From: Paenimyroides tangerinum
GTDB lineage: Bacteria > Bacteroidota > Bacteroidia > Flavobacteriales > Flavobacteriaceae
Direction of reading: 5' to 3'
DNA: 64,000 nucleotides
NCBI RefSeq assembly: GCF_003865405.1
Contig: NZ_RQVQ01000003.1
Coordinates: 1-64,000, forward strand
The position numbers and the translations under genes were made by a program. The notes beneath the pieces are model-generated. The model saw only the letters and a program-made list of their open reading frames with translations, was not told where the DNA came from and made no database searches. Positions 1 through 11,000 of the stretch are shown here, piece after piece (position 1 is the stretch's first letter; each line of letters opens with the position of its first letter).

Positions 1-351
1 ATAAAACGTGTTGGTCTGTCTTTCCTCTTTTTTATTGAAACCATTATCGTATTTTTTCATTTCTGAATAAGAAAATACAATTACAGGAAAGTGGCAAACG
101 TGCTTCCCTCCAATTATCCAGCCGTTTTCTCCAAATAGCTCTATTTCGTTTTTTATTTTATCTATCCTATAATTTACATACTGAAAGCCATTTTTAAGCC
201 CTTCCTGATTATAAAATACTTCGATTTTATCGACAGGGATTTCTTTATCAAATCTGATTTTGACGTTAAATACATTCTTACCAGTTGTCTGCCCGAAAGC
301 CACTCCCGATAAGAGTATAAAGGAGATAAGTATGTATAGCTGGTTTTTCAT
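1..351 (-). CDS. Secreted hypothetical protein, partial (C-terminus outside window)
   Basis: An open frame reads leftwards from the ATG at 349-351 for 117 codons without a stop and runs off the window edge. The first 21 residues form a clean signal peptide (lysine-rich start, hydrophobic ILISFILLSGVA core, AFGQ cleavage region), so the product is probably exported. The mature part is rich in charged residues and beta-prone and matches nothing I recognise. The signal peptide and its DNA closely match those of the next two genes, which suggests a small secreted-protein family built by duplication. Function unknown. Confidence 0.75.
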   Translation of the reverse strand, partial: MKNQLYILISFILLSGVAFGQTTGKNVFNVKIRFDKEIPVDKIEVFYNQEGLKNGFQYVNYRIDKIKNEIELFGENGWIIGGKHVCHFPVIVFSYSEMKKYDNGFNKKEERQTNTFY

Positions 352-368
352 TATTGGAGTTATATTTT

Positions 369-1166
369 TTAATGATGTAATTTTTTCATATTTTCAGTAT
401 TTATAACTGACGGTAAGATAATAACAAAAAAACCTTGTGTTACATCATCTATTTCTGTATAAGATTTTGGTGGAAAAAGAAATTCAATCCTTTGTTTATT
501 TGTCAAATCGCTTAATGTGTAATAATCGCAATGTTCGCCTTCTTTACCCTTAATTTCTCTGTAAGCATTTTTATATGTGTTTACCTTATGTTCATTATTG
601 AAATTATTTCTCATTTCGTTTCTCTCTTTCTCAAATTTCCAAGATGGGTCTTCTGGACAGCAAGTTGAACCGTAACATTCTTTGAAGAAATATTTCACTT
701 CGTTCTCTTTTAGTTCCGGGTTTTTAAAGTTTATTTTTATTGGTTTCCTCGGGTCGTGCATAACAACACTTAAGCTATCTACTTCATAACCCGATCCACC
801 ACGTCTTTTAATGTGATAAATTTTATTTTGATGGGCTTTTATATGTATTCCTTCTCTTTTTTCTCGTTCTCTAATTTCTTTCTCAAATACCCAATCTGTT
901 GTAATAAGTATGATTTCATTTTGTTCCCATAAAAAAGAGCTTCTGCTGAAAAATAATTTTGCAGGAATACTAAAATCATCATTGAAAATTATGATAGGTT
1001 CTTTTTGAGGTTTGATAGGTATATCAACTAAAAAATGACCATTTGTTGATACATCTGTTTTTTTAATCAAAATCACATCATTAAAAACCGTATCACGGAT
1101 GCTTTGCCCTAAAGCCGCTCCCGATAAGAGTATAGTTGATATAAGTATGTATAGTTTTTGTTTCAT
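369..1166 (-). CDS. Secreted hypothetical protein
   Basis: This encodes 265 aa from the ATG at 1166. A longer frame starts at 1223, but its first 19 residues are polar and precede a textbook signal peptide (MKQKLYILIS..., ending ALGQ), so the internal start is chosen. The mature protein has a cysteine cluster (residues ECYGSTCCPED) around its middle and no domain I can name. It lies 17 nt from its left neighbour and about 20 nt from its right one, all on the minus strand, so the three probably form an operon. Function unknown. Confidence 0.75.
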   Translation of the reverse strand: MKQKLYILISTILLSGAALGQSIRDTVFNDVILIKKTDVSTNGHFLVDIPIKPQKEPIIIFNDDFSIPAKLFFSRSSFLWEQNEIILITTDWVFEKEIREREKREGIHIKAHQNKIYHIKRRGGSGYEVDSLSVVMHDPRKPIKINFKNPELKENEVKYFFKECYGSTCCPEDPSWKFEKERNEMRNNFNNEHKVNTYKNAYREIKGKEGEHCDYYTLSDLTNKQRIEFLFPPKSYTEIDDVTQGFFVIILPSVINTENMKKLHH

Positions 1167-1185
1167 TACAGTAGTAATAATATTA

Positions 1186-1731
1186 TCATTGTTTTGAATT
1201 AAATTCCATTTTGATTTTTTCAATTAATTCTTCATAACAGGATTTACATATATTCATTTGAGGTTTTGCTTCGTTTCCGTTATATACTCTCTTAACCTTC
1301 TCATTATTCCAGTCATAAATATAGATTTCTACTGTTTCATTGTACGGCTCTGATTTTTCGCCACCTTCCAATAAATATAATGTCATCATTCCATTAGTAT
1401 TTTCGGTTATAAAGAATGGAATGTCATTTTTCAAGTATATTATAGTTCTTTTGTTCCATTCTCGATTGCTATTTCCAATACCTCCAATTTCTTCGTACTG
1501 AATCTTTACAATTTTCTTTTTCTCTTTGAAAATTTTGTATTTTTTCTCATCTACACTATTTCCTCGATTGAAGTCAATTCCTCTTATATGAGTAAGGCTG
1601 TCAATCTTCAAAGTTTTCAGATTTTCAATTCGTTGATATTCTTTACGGATTGCTACATCGTTTTTTTGAGCATTTAAAATCGTTCCCGATGAGAGCAAAA
1701 AAGAAATTAGTATAAAAAGTTTGTGCTTCAT
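1186..1731 (-). CDS. Secreted hypothetical protein
   Basis: This encodes 181 aa with an N-terminal signal peptide (MKHKLFILISFLL, cleavage near NAQ). The mature part is lysine- and glutamate-rich, with a CKSC motif near the C-terminus (residues NICKSCYEEL) that could bind metal or form a disulphide. It is the first gene of the three-gene minus-strand set at the window edge and shares its signal-peptide design with the other two. No function can be assigned. Confidence 0.75.
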   Translation of the reverse strand: MKHKLFILISFLLSSGTILNAQKNDVAIRKEYQRIENLKTLKIDSLTHIRGIDFNRGNSVDEKKYKIFKEKKKIVKIQYEEIGGIGNSNREWNKRTIIYLKNDIPFFITENTNGMMTLYLLEGGEKSEPYNETVEIYIYDWNNEKVKRVYNGNEAKPQMNICKSCYEELIEKIKMEFNSKQ

Positions 1732-1992
1732 AGGTTTATATTTTAGCGGTTAAAGTAGTCAGTATCTTTTTAATTTTCGGGCATACTTGGTGAAGTATGT
1801 GTTTCACTTGGTAAACTGATTACTAAAACTTATTGTATGATTTATACCTATATAGATAGATGATAAAATCATATAAATGGTTGGAAATAACAATTTATGG
1901 TCTGTTTTTAGACTTGGAAAAGTCGATAAGGTTAAATGAAATTGAACTTACATACGTTACTCAAAAACAGTACCACAATAGCCCTATTATAA

Positions 1993-2018
1993 ACAAAAGG
2001 GGCATTTGCCCCTTTTGT
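1993..2018 (-). terminator. Rho-independent terminator of the giant-protein operon
   Basis: A perfect 11-bp stem (ACAAAAGGGGC / GCCCCTTTTGT) has a 4-nt loop. On the minus strand it is followed by TTTTGTTTATAA. It sits 21 nt past the stop of the 1993-aa gene and ends the 21.6-2.0 kb operon. The rest of the gap (1732-1990) shows no gene or further structure that I can support. Confidence 0.85.
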
Positions 2019-2038
2019 TCTTCATCAACTTAAACACC

Positions 2039-5000
2039 TCAGGAAGGTATCGTAAGGATGATTTCATCCGTACTTGACATTCCCGCTGTATTTTCGGTTA
2101 TCATTTTAAAATGATGATAAACCGGATTTCCTTCACTATCCTGAATAATAAGCTGGTCAGATCCCCAATCAGTATCCACCAAAGGCAATACTATAACCGC
2201 ATCATTGCTTGCGATAAAAGCGATTTGTTCCCAATTTCCTTTTTCATTCATCTTGTGCAAATAATATTTGCCTTTATATACCTGTTTATCCCACTCAAAT
2301 ACAACGGTTCCCAATGTTGTTGGGTTCACTGTAGTAGCAGTATAAGACAGGTTTGGAGAATCAGGTATTACATTCTCCGTAATCATTGTAATCATTAGTT
2401 TGGACGGCTCTGAAGGTGCAAAATCTGTTACAATCGTAAATACATTGTTAGGATTGTTATCATCATAACTGTAATTAGCTTCTGCATATTCAACTTTAGC
2501 TTCTACTGTTACACGATAGTAAAGTGCATCACCATAAGGTATTTCGGTAAGGTCTGCAAAGTCATCTGTTATAGTCCATATACCTTCTTCCAATAAACCG
2601 TCAGTTTCCAAATCAATAGTTTTAACCAAAGTCATGGCACGAACCGATGTTGCATCGCCCATATTTAAGGCACGGTACAGGTTAATTTTGGTAACGTTGT
2701 GAATAGCTTCATAAGAATTAACCTCTATCTGCATTGCCGGAGATATTCCCAAAATTTCGTTTTCCAGAATCGGGATAACGCTTTTTATTTCAGGTGTTTT
2801 CACAGCATAAGAATTCACCAGTCTTACCGGACCGATTGCCGTACTTAGCTCACCCTGTTTCATCTGTGCATCCGTTTCTCTAACGGCATAGAAATATACG
2901 CTTGTAGATGCACCATCAAGAGTGAAATCTGTAAATAGGGTTTTGTGAGGATTTGTACTTACGATTTTCATCATGGGTGCAATATCAAAATCAGCATCAG
3001 TCGGCTTTAACAACACTCCGTTTCTGTCACGAATTGTCTGTGCTTTCGGGATTGGCATATAAGCTCCGTCTTTAACATACTGATAAATCATAGGTACTTC
3101 TGTTAACGGTACATAGCTGTTATCAACAGTTTGTTTTACAAAATCGTAGAATGTAAGCTGTTCATTACGTCCCGGTACGCCCGGAATTACAATGTGATTC
3201 ATATTGCTAAGCGTATTCGGAGCAATGAAAGGAACCGAATCTCCGTAATGACTGTTATGCTCAGCAATAAATCCGTTGATACTTTCAAAAAATGCAGTAC
3301 TGTTCGGAATCGGAAAACGATAACCGTTATGTTCAGGGAATAAGTAACCGGAATCTACTGTTGCGTTTGCAAAATCTAATAAACGATCATTGGCAAAATC
3401 ATCGGCATTTTGAATACGAATATCTTCTACAGAATTGGGAAGCGGAGCTTCGCCATATGGTGTCTGCAGATACAATGAACTGAATAGTATATCATCATTG
3501 CTTCGGCACATCGCCACACTGAATGGTTTGTGCGTATATTGTGTGGTAAAGGTATAGGTAGAACGACCGAAATAATCCGGACGTGTGGCGTAGAGGGCAC
3601 CTTTAGGCTGCTCGGGTGTTTGCGGTTTTTCAAACCTTCTGGCAAACATAAAAGTTGGAGTTGAAATAGGAGATATAAAATCTATACTTCCTGCAACCCT
3701 GCTTCTCATACCAAAAATGCTGTATTTATCCAATATACCTTCTTCCTGTGGTAAAATATGACCTTCTGTCAAACGGCATGGTATATTATGATACAGATAA
3801 ACCCGATACCCTGGATAGAAATTCACCCATGTATTGTTTCTTATTGCTATGGTTTGCAAAGGGGCTGTATCATAGTTTTCATCCTGTGCATAAACAATCA
3901 GGTTACCGGCATCTTCATGGAAGCGGATTACTTTGAGTGTTTTACGTTCACCATTTACATTGTTCTGATAAGGTACACGGATACTGCCACGATACCACTG
4001 AACACTCAATTCCTCCACATTCGGGTTGAACTGCGGATGGTTGCCAATAGTATAGCCGGGGAAAGTAATTTCGTATAAGCCGGCAAAAGTCGGTGAATAA
4101 GAATCGGTGTATTGTTTTATACTGGCATTGTTAAATACAAATCCACGAAACTTACGCAAATAAGTATTTTGTGTGGTATCGGTTCCTGTTCCGGCTTCAA
4201 TGGTAACTTCCTCTTGCTGAATATTCCAGTTATTGCCAATCTGTACCTTGAAAGGATTTGGATTAACAGCTCCCCAGCTATCAACATTAAGCATGTTTCT
4301 TGTAAACATAAAAGATACTCCGGTAGCAGGTGTAATAAAATCAGCAGGGTCAAAAGGAACATTGGAGTTTTCGCCAAAAGCATCGCCAATCTGTTTTTTT
4401 AATACATGGAATTTCGGAAGCAATGGTGTTGCAGACGGAATTTCGATATCGTGTATAATAAAATCATCTCCACCAATCTGTAGAACTCCCCCTATATAAA
4501 ACGGGATTTCTACTACATCTACTGTAGGATAAAGCGTTTGTCCTGCACTTGCCAGCACCATTGGTTCTGACTGGATAACGGAGATCAAAGGATTACCCGG
4601 AAAATCCGTTACACTGGTCACAACACCAAACAATTGTTCGGGAACTTCAGGGCTAAAGAATATCTCCATTTCATCTGCAAATACCTCCTCGTTATCAGGT
4701 AAAGGATTAAAATCAGGTAAAACCTGCCCGTCAATGGCTTTTTGATATGAAATCATATCCTGAACGGTATCATACTCAAGTGCTAAGCGTATAAATGTTT
4801 TATCTGTATTGGTTATCTGTGTCAACATCTGTTGCTCATTCTGAGAGGTCAGGAACAAGGGAGATTCCTCCTGTATCAGTAAAGCATTGATGCTTGAAGG
4901 CGGTAATAAATTATTATTGGGTACAATTTTAGTTTCCACATCCCATCTGGTATGTGTGGATATAGCACGGCTGAACCAGTTTACACCGTACGAACTGTAC

Positions 5001-8000
5001 GTATGTACACCTGATCTTGTTTCTCTGTGTATAAATGCAGGTTGCCCGACTTCAGGAATAGCAATTCCTACCGTTTCATTTTTAGATTCAGCTCCTGTAT
5101 CAGTTACATTAAGATACGCAGGATCATTAGGTAATTCCGGTTTTTGCCATTCAGGTTCTGTGGCTCTCTTGTATTCAATTCCTACATAAACCGGATAGGT
5201 AAATGTTGCCATATAGAATTGCTCGCTTGAATAATAGAAAGGGCTATCTTCAGGCTCGTCAGGTTTCAGCTCTTCAGCAAAAAGACTGATATACCTTGTT
5301 TTTCCATCATGTGCATAACCGTCAGCATCCGTAATCGTTTGTCCCTGATCTAATTCTGAATCTGCGGAAACGATGCCCGGAACCGGTTCTTTTAAAATTA
5401 CGGGAAGTGTCAATCGCTGGTCATCTAAAGAGGTAGGCAGCGACATATATAAATGATTGCTTTTTACATCACTATTTCCATTTTCAAAAGTGAAATATTG
5501 TGCTACATAAATATATTGTTGTCCCTTGTACACTTCACTTTCCAGATCAAGGATACCTAGTCCAAGCATACGGGCTACATGATAATCCATTGATGCCATT
5601 TGCAGCATCATCAAATGAGAAATTTCCAACCCATTGTCCATTTCCTCGTTAGGCTCATCATTCAGATAATAGATTTCGTTAGCCAACGGGTTCATGGGAT
5701 CGTTGCTCATTTCCAGATAGCGTTCTACAGAATCTTTTATACGTTGTCTCGGGTCTTCCAGATCACCGTTCCATTTGACGTGGTAGTTTTTTATATTGAC
5801 AAACTCTCCATCATTATATCTTGGCCATACTGCATGAACGGGACGTTCGTCAGGTCTTGGCTCCAATCGTTTATAGGCTTCTTCGTCTTCTAAAGTCAGA
5901 CTGTATTTTCCCATATCCTGCCATGCCTGCCCTTTATTGGCAGTTTGTATAAAGTCAAGATAAAACTCAAAATTTATAGCATTTACAATACAGTTAAAAG
6001 GAGCAAAACGCACGCTTCGACCATTTTCTGCATATACCGTTCGTCCCATTTCAACCGCACTCATATTGTTTCGGAATGTGACGTTCTTCGGTAGATTTAG
6101 TTGTTCTGTTTCAACAGACTGGATTTCTGCTTTTACCGTTCCGGTACCTACAGAAGGTGTTAGCCGTACTCCGAAAAAAAGATGGTTAGGACTTTCTACT
6201 TCAATCAGATTGTTGCCATATTCGTTCAAAAAACCTATTGGATTGTTCAAAGGATTAATGGCACTTCGTACCTGCTGATATCGGGTGGTATTGCGGAAAT
6301 AAACATAGATGCTTTTGCCTCCTATACTGTAAAGCCATAATGCCTGTGCATCTACCACGGATTGTGGAGCCTGCGAAAAAGAGAGTTGTAAACTTACCGG
6401 CTTATAAGGTGTTCTGAAAATCTGAACGTAATCATCAGGTTTATTGTTGCCTTGTGGTTGTCCCTGATAATAATCTCCTTTAGGCAAATGTGTCTGCAAA
6501 TTGTTTTTCAATAGCCATCTAAGGTGAATACCAGCTGTACTGTCTTCTCCTGTAGAACCTGCTGCCTGAAGATAAATATCAGCAGATTGCAGGTGTGTAT
6601 TGGCATCTATAATAATTCCTGTTCCACCATCATCAGGAGGACAGATTACCTGTTGTTTTTCTGACCTTAGATCATAGAATTCAATTCTGGGTTCTTCATA
6701 CTTTTCAGGTGAAATGCGTTCTACTGAAAACTCCAACTCTCTCCATTTAGTTTCGAGAGGTTGAAATTTTAATACTTCATCTACAGGAATAGTCCTGCAA
6801 GTATCATAATCAGGTAGCGACTGTGCAATAGCCACTGTACTTAAATTATAAGAAAAGGATGTTATTTTATTATCTGTATGTTCAGATATTCCCAGATGGT
6901 AATTATTCATCTCTGGTAGCTGTATAGCCTTTGTCCATTGAGAATGAGAAATACCGCTATCAAGTTGATACAGACTTGACCCGACAGAACAAAAAGTTCC
7001 ATAATCATTTAATGCAACAGTCTGCATGACTGCTGCAAAATCTTTGTCTGATTCTCCAATAGCTATAATCTGATCATGTTCCTGATTGATTTCTGCTACA
7101 AAAAAGTTGGTGTACTGTCTTGGAACAGGTTTTTCAAAGTTTTTAATTAGTTCAAGTACATCGAAATTAAATCGGATTTCCCTGTTAATAACCCATTCCA
7201 AACCTATTCTGTCTTCAACAGGTGCAGAGGGGTCATAATGATAAAATGATCCCATAACAGTGTACCTGCCTTCATGTACCGGACTGGCTGCATAAATATG
7301 AAAACTGTTATAGCCTTTTAACGGTCCTGTATAGAAGAAACCGACTGACCGTACAATATTTAAATTCTGGTCAATCTGCATTATAGCACCAGTTTCCGCA
7401 TATCCTCCGTAAAAAGTCAACAATCCTTTTTCCATCCGTTCCTCACGAACCAAAAGCATTGGTGAACGGGTTGGAATCTGAATTGCCTGAATTTCATAGC
7501 CTTCTTCAGGGTCAAATCTGTAAATATTATGATTTATCTGGGCGGGACCTGCTCCTTTATTGTGATTCTCCCTGATATGAACTACCAGTGAATTATCATC
7601 AAAAATATGCAGGCACGGATTAAAATTTACATTATCATAAATAGGTTTTACGGTTTGAACATCATAAATTTTCTTAATCCAGCTAATGTCACCATTCTCT
7701 TTCAATCTCATTAATAGTGCAACATCCCTGTCAAATCCTAAAACGACAATATCTTTTGTGCCGGGAATTTCAACAACATCGGTAAAATGAGGAAATGCCC
7801 AGACATATCCTCCTGTCACTTGTGTGTCAGGATAGATATAACGTCTTTGCCAAAGATAGTTACCGTCGGCATCCAGTTTACCGATAAACATCTGTTCAGG
7901 AACCTGTTCATTTCCACGGCGTACCTTACCAACTACATAGGTTGAAGTTCCGCTGTATATGAATTTCTTAACCTCTACCGAAGTAAATTGATCGTACTGA

Positions 8001-8020
8001 TATATATTTACGTAAGCCAT
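2039..8020 (-). CDS. Giant protein (1993 aa) with beta-propeller-like N-terminus and FN3-like C-terminus
   Basis: Residues 1-300 carry repeats of the type 'GKLDADGNYLWQ' and 'LMRLKENGDISW', which look like the beta-propeller blades common in Bacteroidota exoproteins. The last 250 residues read like two fibronectin-III modules (EPSKLMIT, VVFEWDKQVYKGKYYLHK). The long middle is acidic and beta-rich without a recognised enzyme motif. There is no signal peptide, lipobox or Type IX sorting domain, so if exported it needs another route such as a contractile injection or Type VI apparatus. It is the last gene of the operon, 13 nt after the 2186-aa gene. A structural or adhesive role is inference. 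Its GC is higher than that of the chromosomal core. Confidence 0.7.
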   Translation of the reverse strand: MAYVNIYQYDQFTSVEVKKFIYSGTSTYVVGKVRRGNEQVPEQMFIGKLDADGNYLWQRRYIYPDTQVTGGYVWAFPHFTDVVEIPGTKDIVVLGFDRDVALLMRLKENGDISWIKKIYDVQTVKPIYDNVNFNPCLHIFDDNSLVVHIRENHNKGAGPAQINHNIYRFDPEEGYEIQAIQIPTRSPMLLVREERMEKGLLTFYGGYAETGAIMQIDQNLNIVRSVGFFYTGPLKGYNSFHIYAASPVHEGRYTVMGSFYHYDPSAPVEDRIGLEWVINREIRFNFDVLELIKNFEKPVPRQYTNFFVAEINQEHDQIIAIGESDKDFAAVMQTVALNDYGTFCSVGSSLYQLDSGISHSQWTKAIQLPEMNNYHLGISEHTDNKITSFSYNLSTVAIAQSLPDYDTCRTIPVDEVLKFQPLETKWRELEFSVERISPEKYEEPRIEFYDLRSEKQQVICPPDDGGTGIIIDANTHLQSADIYLQAAGSTGEDSTAGIHLRWLLKNNLQTHLPKGDYYQGQPQGNNKPDDYVQIFRTPYKPVSLQLSFSQAPQSVVDAQALWLYSIGGKSIYVYFRNTTRYQQVRSAINPLNNPIGFLNEYGNNLIEVESPNHLFFGVRLTPSVGTGTVKAEIQSVETEQLNLPKNVTFRNNMSAVEMGRTVYAENGRSVRFAPFNCIVNAINFEFYLDFIQTANKGQAWQDMGKYSLTLEDEEAYKRLEPRPDERPVHAVWPRYNDGEFVNIKNYHVKWNGDLEDPRQRIKDSVERYLEMSNDPMNPLANEIYYLNDEPNEEMDNGLEISHLMMLQMASMDYHVARMLGLGILDLESEVYKGQQYIYVAQYFTFENGNSDVKSNHLYMSLPTSLDDQRLTLPVILKEPVPGIVSADSELDQGQTITDADGYAHDGKTRYISLFAEELKPDEPEDSPFYYSSEQFYMATFTYPVYVGIEYKRATEPEWQKPELPNDPAYLNVTDTGAESKNETVGIAIPEVGQPAFIHRETRSGVHTYSSYGVNWFSRAISTHTRWDVETKIVPNNNLLPPSSINALLIQEESPLFLTSQNEQQMLTQITNTDKTFIRLALEYDTVQDMISYQKAIDGQVLPDFNPLPDNEEVFADEMEIFFSPEVPEQLFGVVTSVTDFPGNPLISVIQSEPMVLASAGQTLYPTVDVVEIPFYIGGVLQIGGDDFIIHDIEIPSATPLLPKFHVLKKQIGDAFGENSNVPFDPADFITPATGVSFMFTRNMLNVDSWGAVNPNPFKVQIGNNWNIQQEEVTIEAGTGTDTTQNTYLRKFRGFVFNNASIKQYTDSYSPTFAGLYEITFPGYTIGNHPQFNPNVEELSVQWYRGSIRVPYQNNVNGERKTLKVIRFHEDAGNLIVYAQDENYDTAPLQTIAIRNNTWVNFYPGYRVYLYHNIPCRLTEGHILPQEEGILDKYSIFGMRSRVAGSIDFISPISTPTFMFARRFEKPQTPEQPKGALYATRPDYFGRSTYTFTTQYTHKPFSVAMCRSNDDILFSSLYLQTPYGEAPLPNSVEDIRIQNADDFANDRLLDFANATVDSGYLFPEHNGYRFPIPNSTAFFESINGFIAEHNSHYGDSVPFIAPNTLSNMNHIVIPGVPGRNEQLTFYDFVKQTVDNSYVPLTEVPMIYQYVKDGAYMPIPKAQTIRDRNGVLLKPTDADFDIAPMMKIVSTNPHKTLFTDFTLDGASTSVYFYAVRETDAQMKQGELSTAIGPVRLVNSYAVKTPEIKSVIPILENEILGISPAMQIEVNSYEAIHNVTKINLYRALNMGDATSVRAMTLVKTIDLETDGLLEEGIWTITDDFADLTEIPYGDALYYRVTVEAKVEYAEANYSYDDNNPNNVFTIVTDFAPSEPSKLMITMITENVIPDSPNLSYTATTVNPTTLGTVVFEWDKQVYKGKYYLHKMNEKGNWEQIAFIASNDAVIVLPLVDTDWGSDQLIIQDSEGNPVYHHFKMITENTAGMSSTDEIILTIPS

Positions 8021-8033
8021 GTTTTTACCTTTT

Positions 8034-11000
8034 TTAATTAATCAAAATATTCGTTGCTTTTTGGGTATCTGAAATCACATATTCATTACCGTTCCATGTT
8101 TTGTATAGGAATTGGAAATGCAATTCTGCCGCCTGAATCCATTTAGCATCATTCATAATAAGAGCTTGTGAATAATCTTTTGAGTAGAGCACATGATAAC
8201 TAGTATCAATCGTTACCAGATTATTCATCAGTACTTCAACCATTCCTGCATCCGAGCCATTTCTCTGTACATCTTTTAATGGTATTTTAGGATGATTAAA
8301 AGGTTCGGGATTGCGTACTAAAAGTGCTATAACTTTACCGGTGTTACTATCAATAATTTTATTGAATTCCGTAGTTACGGCATCTTCCATTGGAGAAAAT
8401 CCGAACAAACCTTCTACTATGCGATCAAATGGATCAAGGAATTGTTGAGTAATCGCATCTGATAAAGAATTTGAAATACCTTTTATCGTGTCTAATCCAG
8501 CCTGTATATTTGCCGCATCCAATGCTTTTTCTAGGTTATAAACAGCCTGTTTAACTTGTGGTGTACCATCTTCTTCATACGATATAAAACAGCTTTGTAC
8601 CTGCTCTTCAAAATTTCGGTATTGCGAAGTCTGGAATACAAATTTATGAACCTCCCTTGCGTAATCGGCTTTCATAGGATCCGTAATATCGGATACATCA
8701 AAGGAATTTGTTCCCCAATAGAAATTCAATACCTGTACTGTATATAGTTTCTGAGGTTTCAAACGTTTTGGAGTAATCTTTCTGAAATAAGATTTTGGTT
8801 TAATGACCTCAACGATTCCCGTACAGTTTTCTGCATTCAACATATTGAACCATTGTTGTAGTACAGGTGGTATCAGCGGATTTTGATCTTCTTCCCAGGT
8901 TTCAATTGTCTGCGGAATGTTAACCGGTGAATCTTCTATATTTTCCACGGTAGTATCTAGCCTCGGAGGATTGACAATTTCTACATCTTCAACAGGGTCT
9001 TTGATAATGATTTTCATAGTTCCACCCAATTCAGGGAATTTAACGGTTGAACCATCCATTACCGCTTCCCAGCCTTCTAAATGTTTATAAGCATATCTTG
9101 ATGTAAAATACAATGATATTTCAGTAGTATCGTCATCATAGAATAATGGTTTGGCACTAACCAGATTTCCATCTGCATTAGGATATGAACGTTCATAATC
9201 AATGTAAGAACGAATTGACGTATGTGGGTACTGATCCTGTTCCTCGTAAGGAATCGGTCCGTAAGGCGAATACTGATCCAGATGGAAGAATCCAACCGGT
9301 CCTGCGGTATGGAAACCATACGCATAATCGTACAGCCCTTCTTCCTGTCCGTTATCCACTTCGTCCCTTAATTTAAAGCGTACATAATAACTGGTATCAG
9401 GTCTCCAAATAGGTTGAATGAAACGGTTGATACCAGCAACAGCTTCCTGTGCATCTCCGGTAATAGCGGGCTGACCTGGGATATTTATATTGTATTGATA
9501 ATTTTCAACTGTTAACCAACTTACTTCATGGAAAAGTGTAAAGCACTTGATTTTACCATTACAATTACCTAAATCTGCAATCATAGCAATCATTTGTTCA
9601 CAAGCCTCATTGAACTCGTCGCGATGTTGAAGGAATGCAATAGCTCCATTGTTTAAAATAGTTTGTATTACATTAATCTGATGCTGTAAAATATTGTTTA
9701 GATAACTATACTGTGGATTCTGTTCAATAAAAATGTAATAAGCATCCAAAAGTGGTGATTCACTTACAGGTGGCTTATCCGAAATGTTTGCAAATTGCTG
9801 GAACGACAGATGAGTGCTTAAATCACAAAGTACACGGTCATAACAATCCCTTTTAATACTTACAATATCCGTTAACTGTTCATATTTCGTTTTTACAGGT
9901 TTGAATAATTGTACTACTTCTCTGGAATGTTCGTAATCAAATCTCGGAATGTTGTCAAGATAAGAGACCAATCCCTCTATTGATTTACTGTATTGGTCAA
10001 GATTTATTTCATAACTTCTGTCTTCAAAACGGTTTTCCCTGAATATGTCATTGGTTCTGAAATAGATTTCCCTGTTACGATCTATAAAATGAGCATGTTC
10101 TATTACAAGTTCTTTTTCGTCAGGCTGTTTTCCGTCAGGATAATAAATAAACGGTTGTTCAAAGTTATTGTAAAAATATTCCACTAACTGAGGGTACATT
10201 TCGCACGCACGTTTATCCTTAACAGGTTGAATTCCCCTGCAACCTTTCTCGCTTACCCTTACCAGCTGTTTTTCTAATTCAGCGTAACGTTTCGGGTCGC
10301 TTGGTGTAATTTCTTTAACCACACCTCCTTTATTCAAGGCGTTTTGGTAACCCTGATCCATTAAGGCAGCCATTTGAGCTGTAATAGAATTAATTTGAAG
10401 CAAATTATTTTCATCCGGTCTTATGATAATCTTCGTAATGCCGTTAATTGGTGGAAATTCTGCATAAACAGGATCCTGCAATTCGATTCTTGTTCTATAT
10501 ACACTTTCTACCAGCTCGTATTGAACGAAAGATATGCTGTCATTGATTATAGGCTTGTAATATTCAATAGTTACACCCGAATCGTAGGTAGAAAGTTTTA
10601 ATTCTATTTCTGACGATGGTGCAGGAAGCATAATAATCAATGGCGTATGATTCGGAAATTGCAACGACTTATCAAAAGCAAAGATATTTGCCTCGTTAGT
10701 AACTATGGCATAGTCTCCGGTAAGGCTCAAAGTATTATTTGGATTTAATACAAAATTGGTATCTCCATCTATCTGATAGGCGGCTCCTTTACTGTAAAAG
10801 AAGGTATTACTATAGGCATAATACTGTGTATTTAAAGGCTTATCCAGAAAATCGGAAACAGAGCGTTTGATTTGTTCGCCTTCACAGAATAATGTCGTTG
10901 GCGTTATGCCGTATTGTTCCGGTATAAACCATCCCGGCTCTCCTAATTCGGTATAAGAAAAAGGCGTGGTAGCCAACAAACGGATAGCATTATATTGGTT

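Noticed and set aside
3131-6278. Plus-strand short ORFs inside the 1993-aa gene
   Set aside because: They are antisense to a strong coding frame and show no start signals or recognisable motifs.
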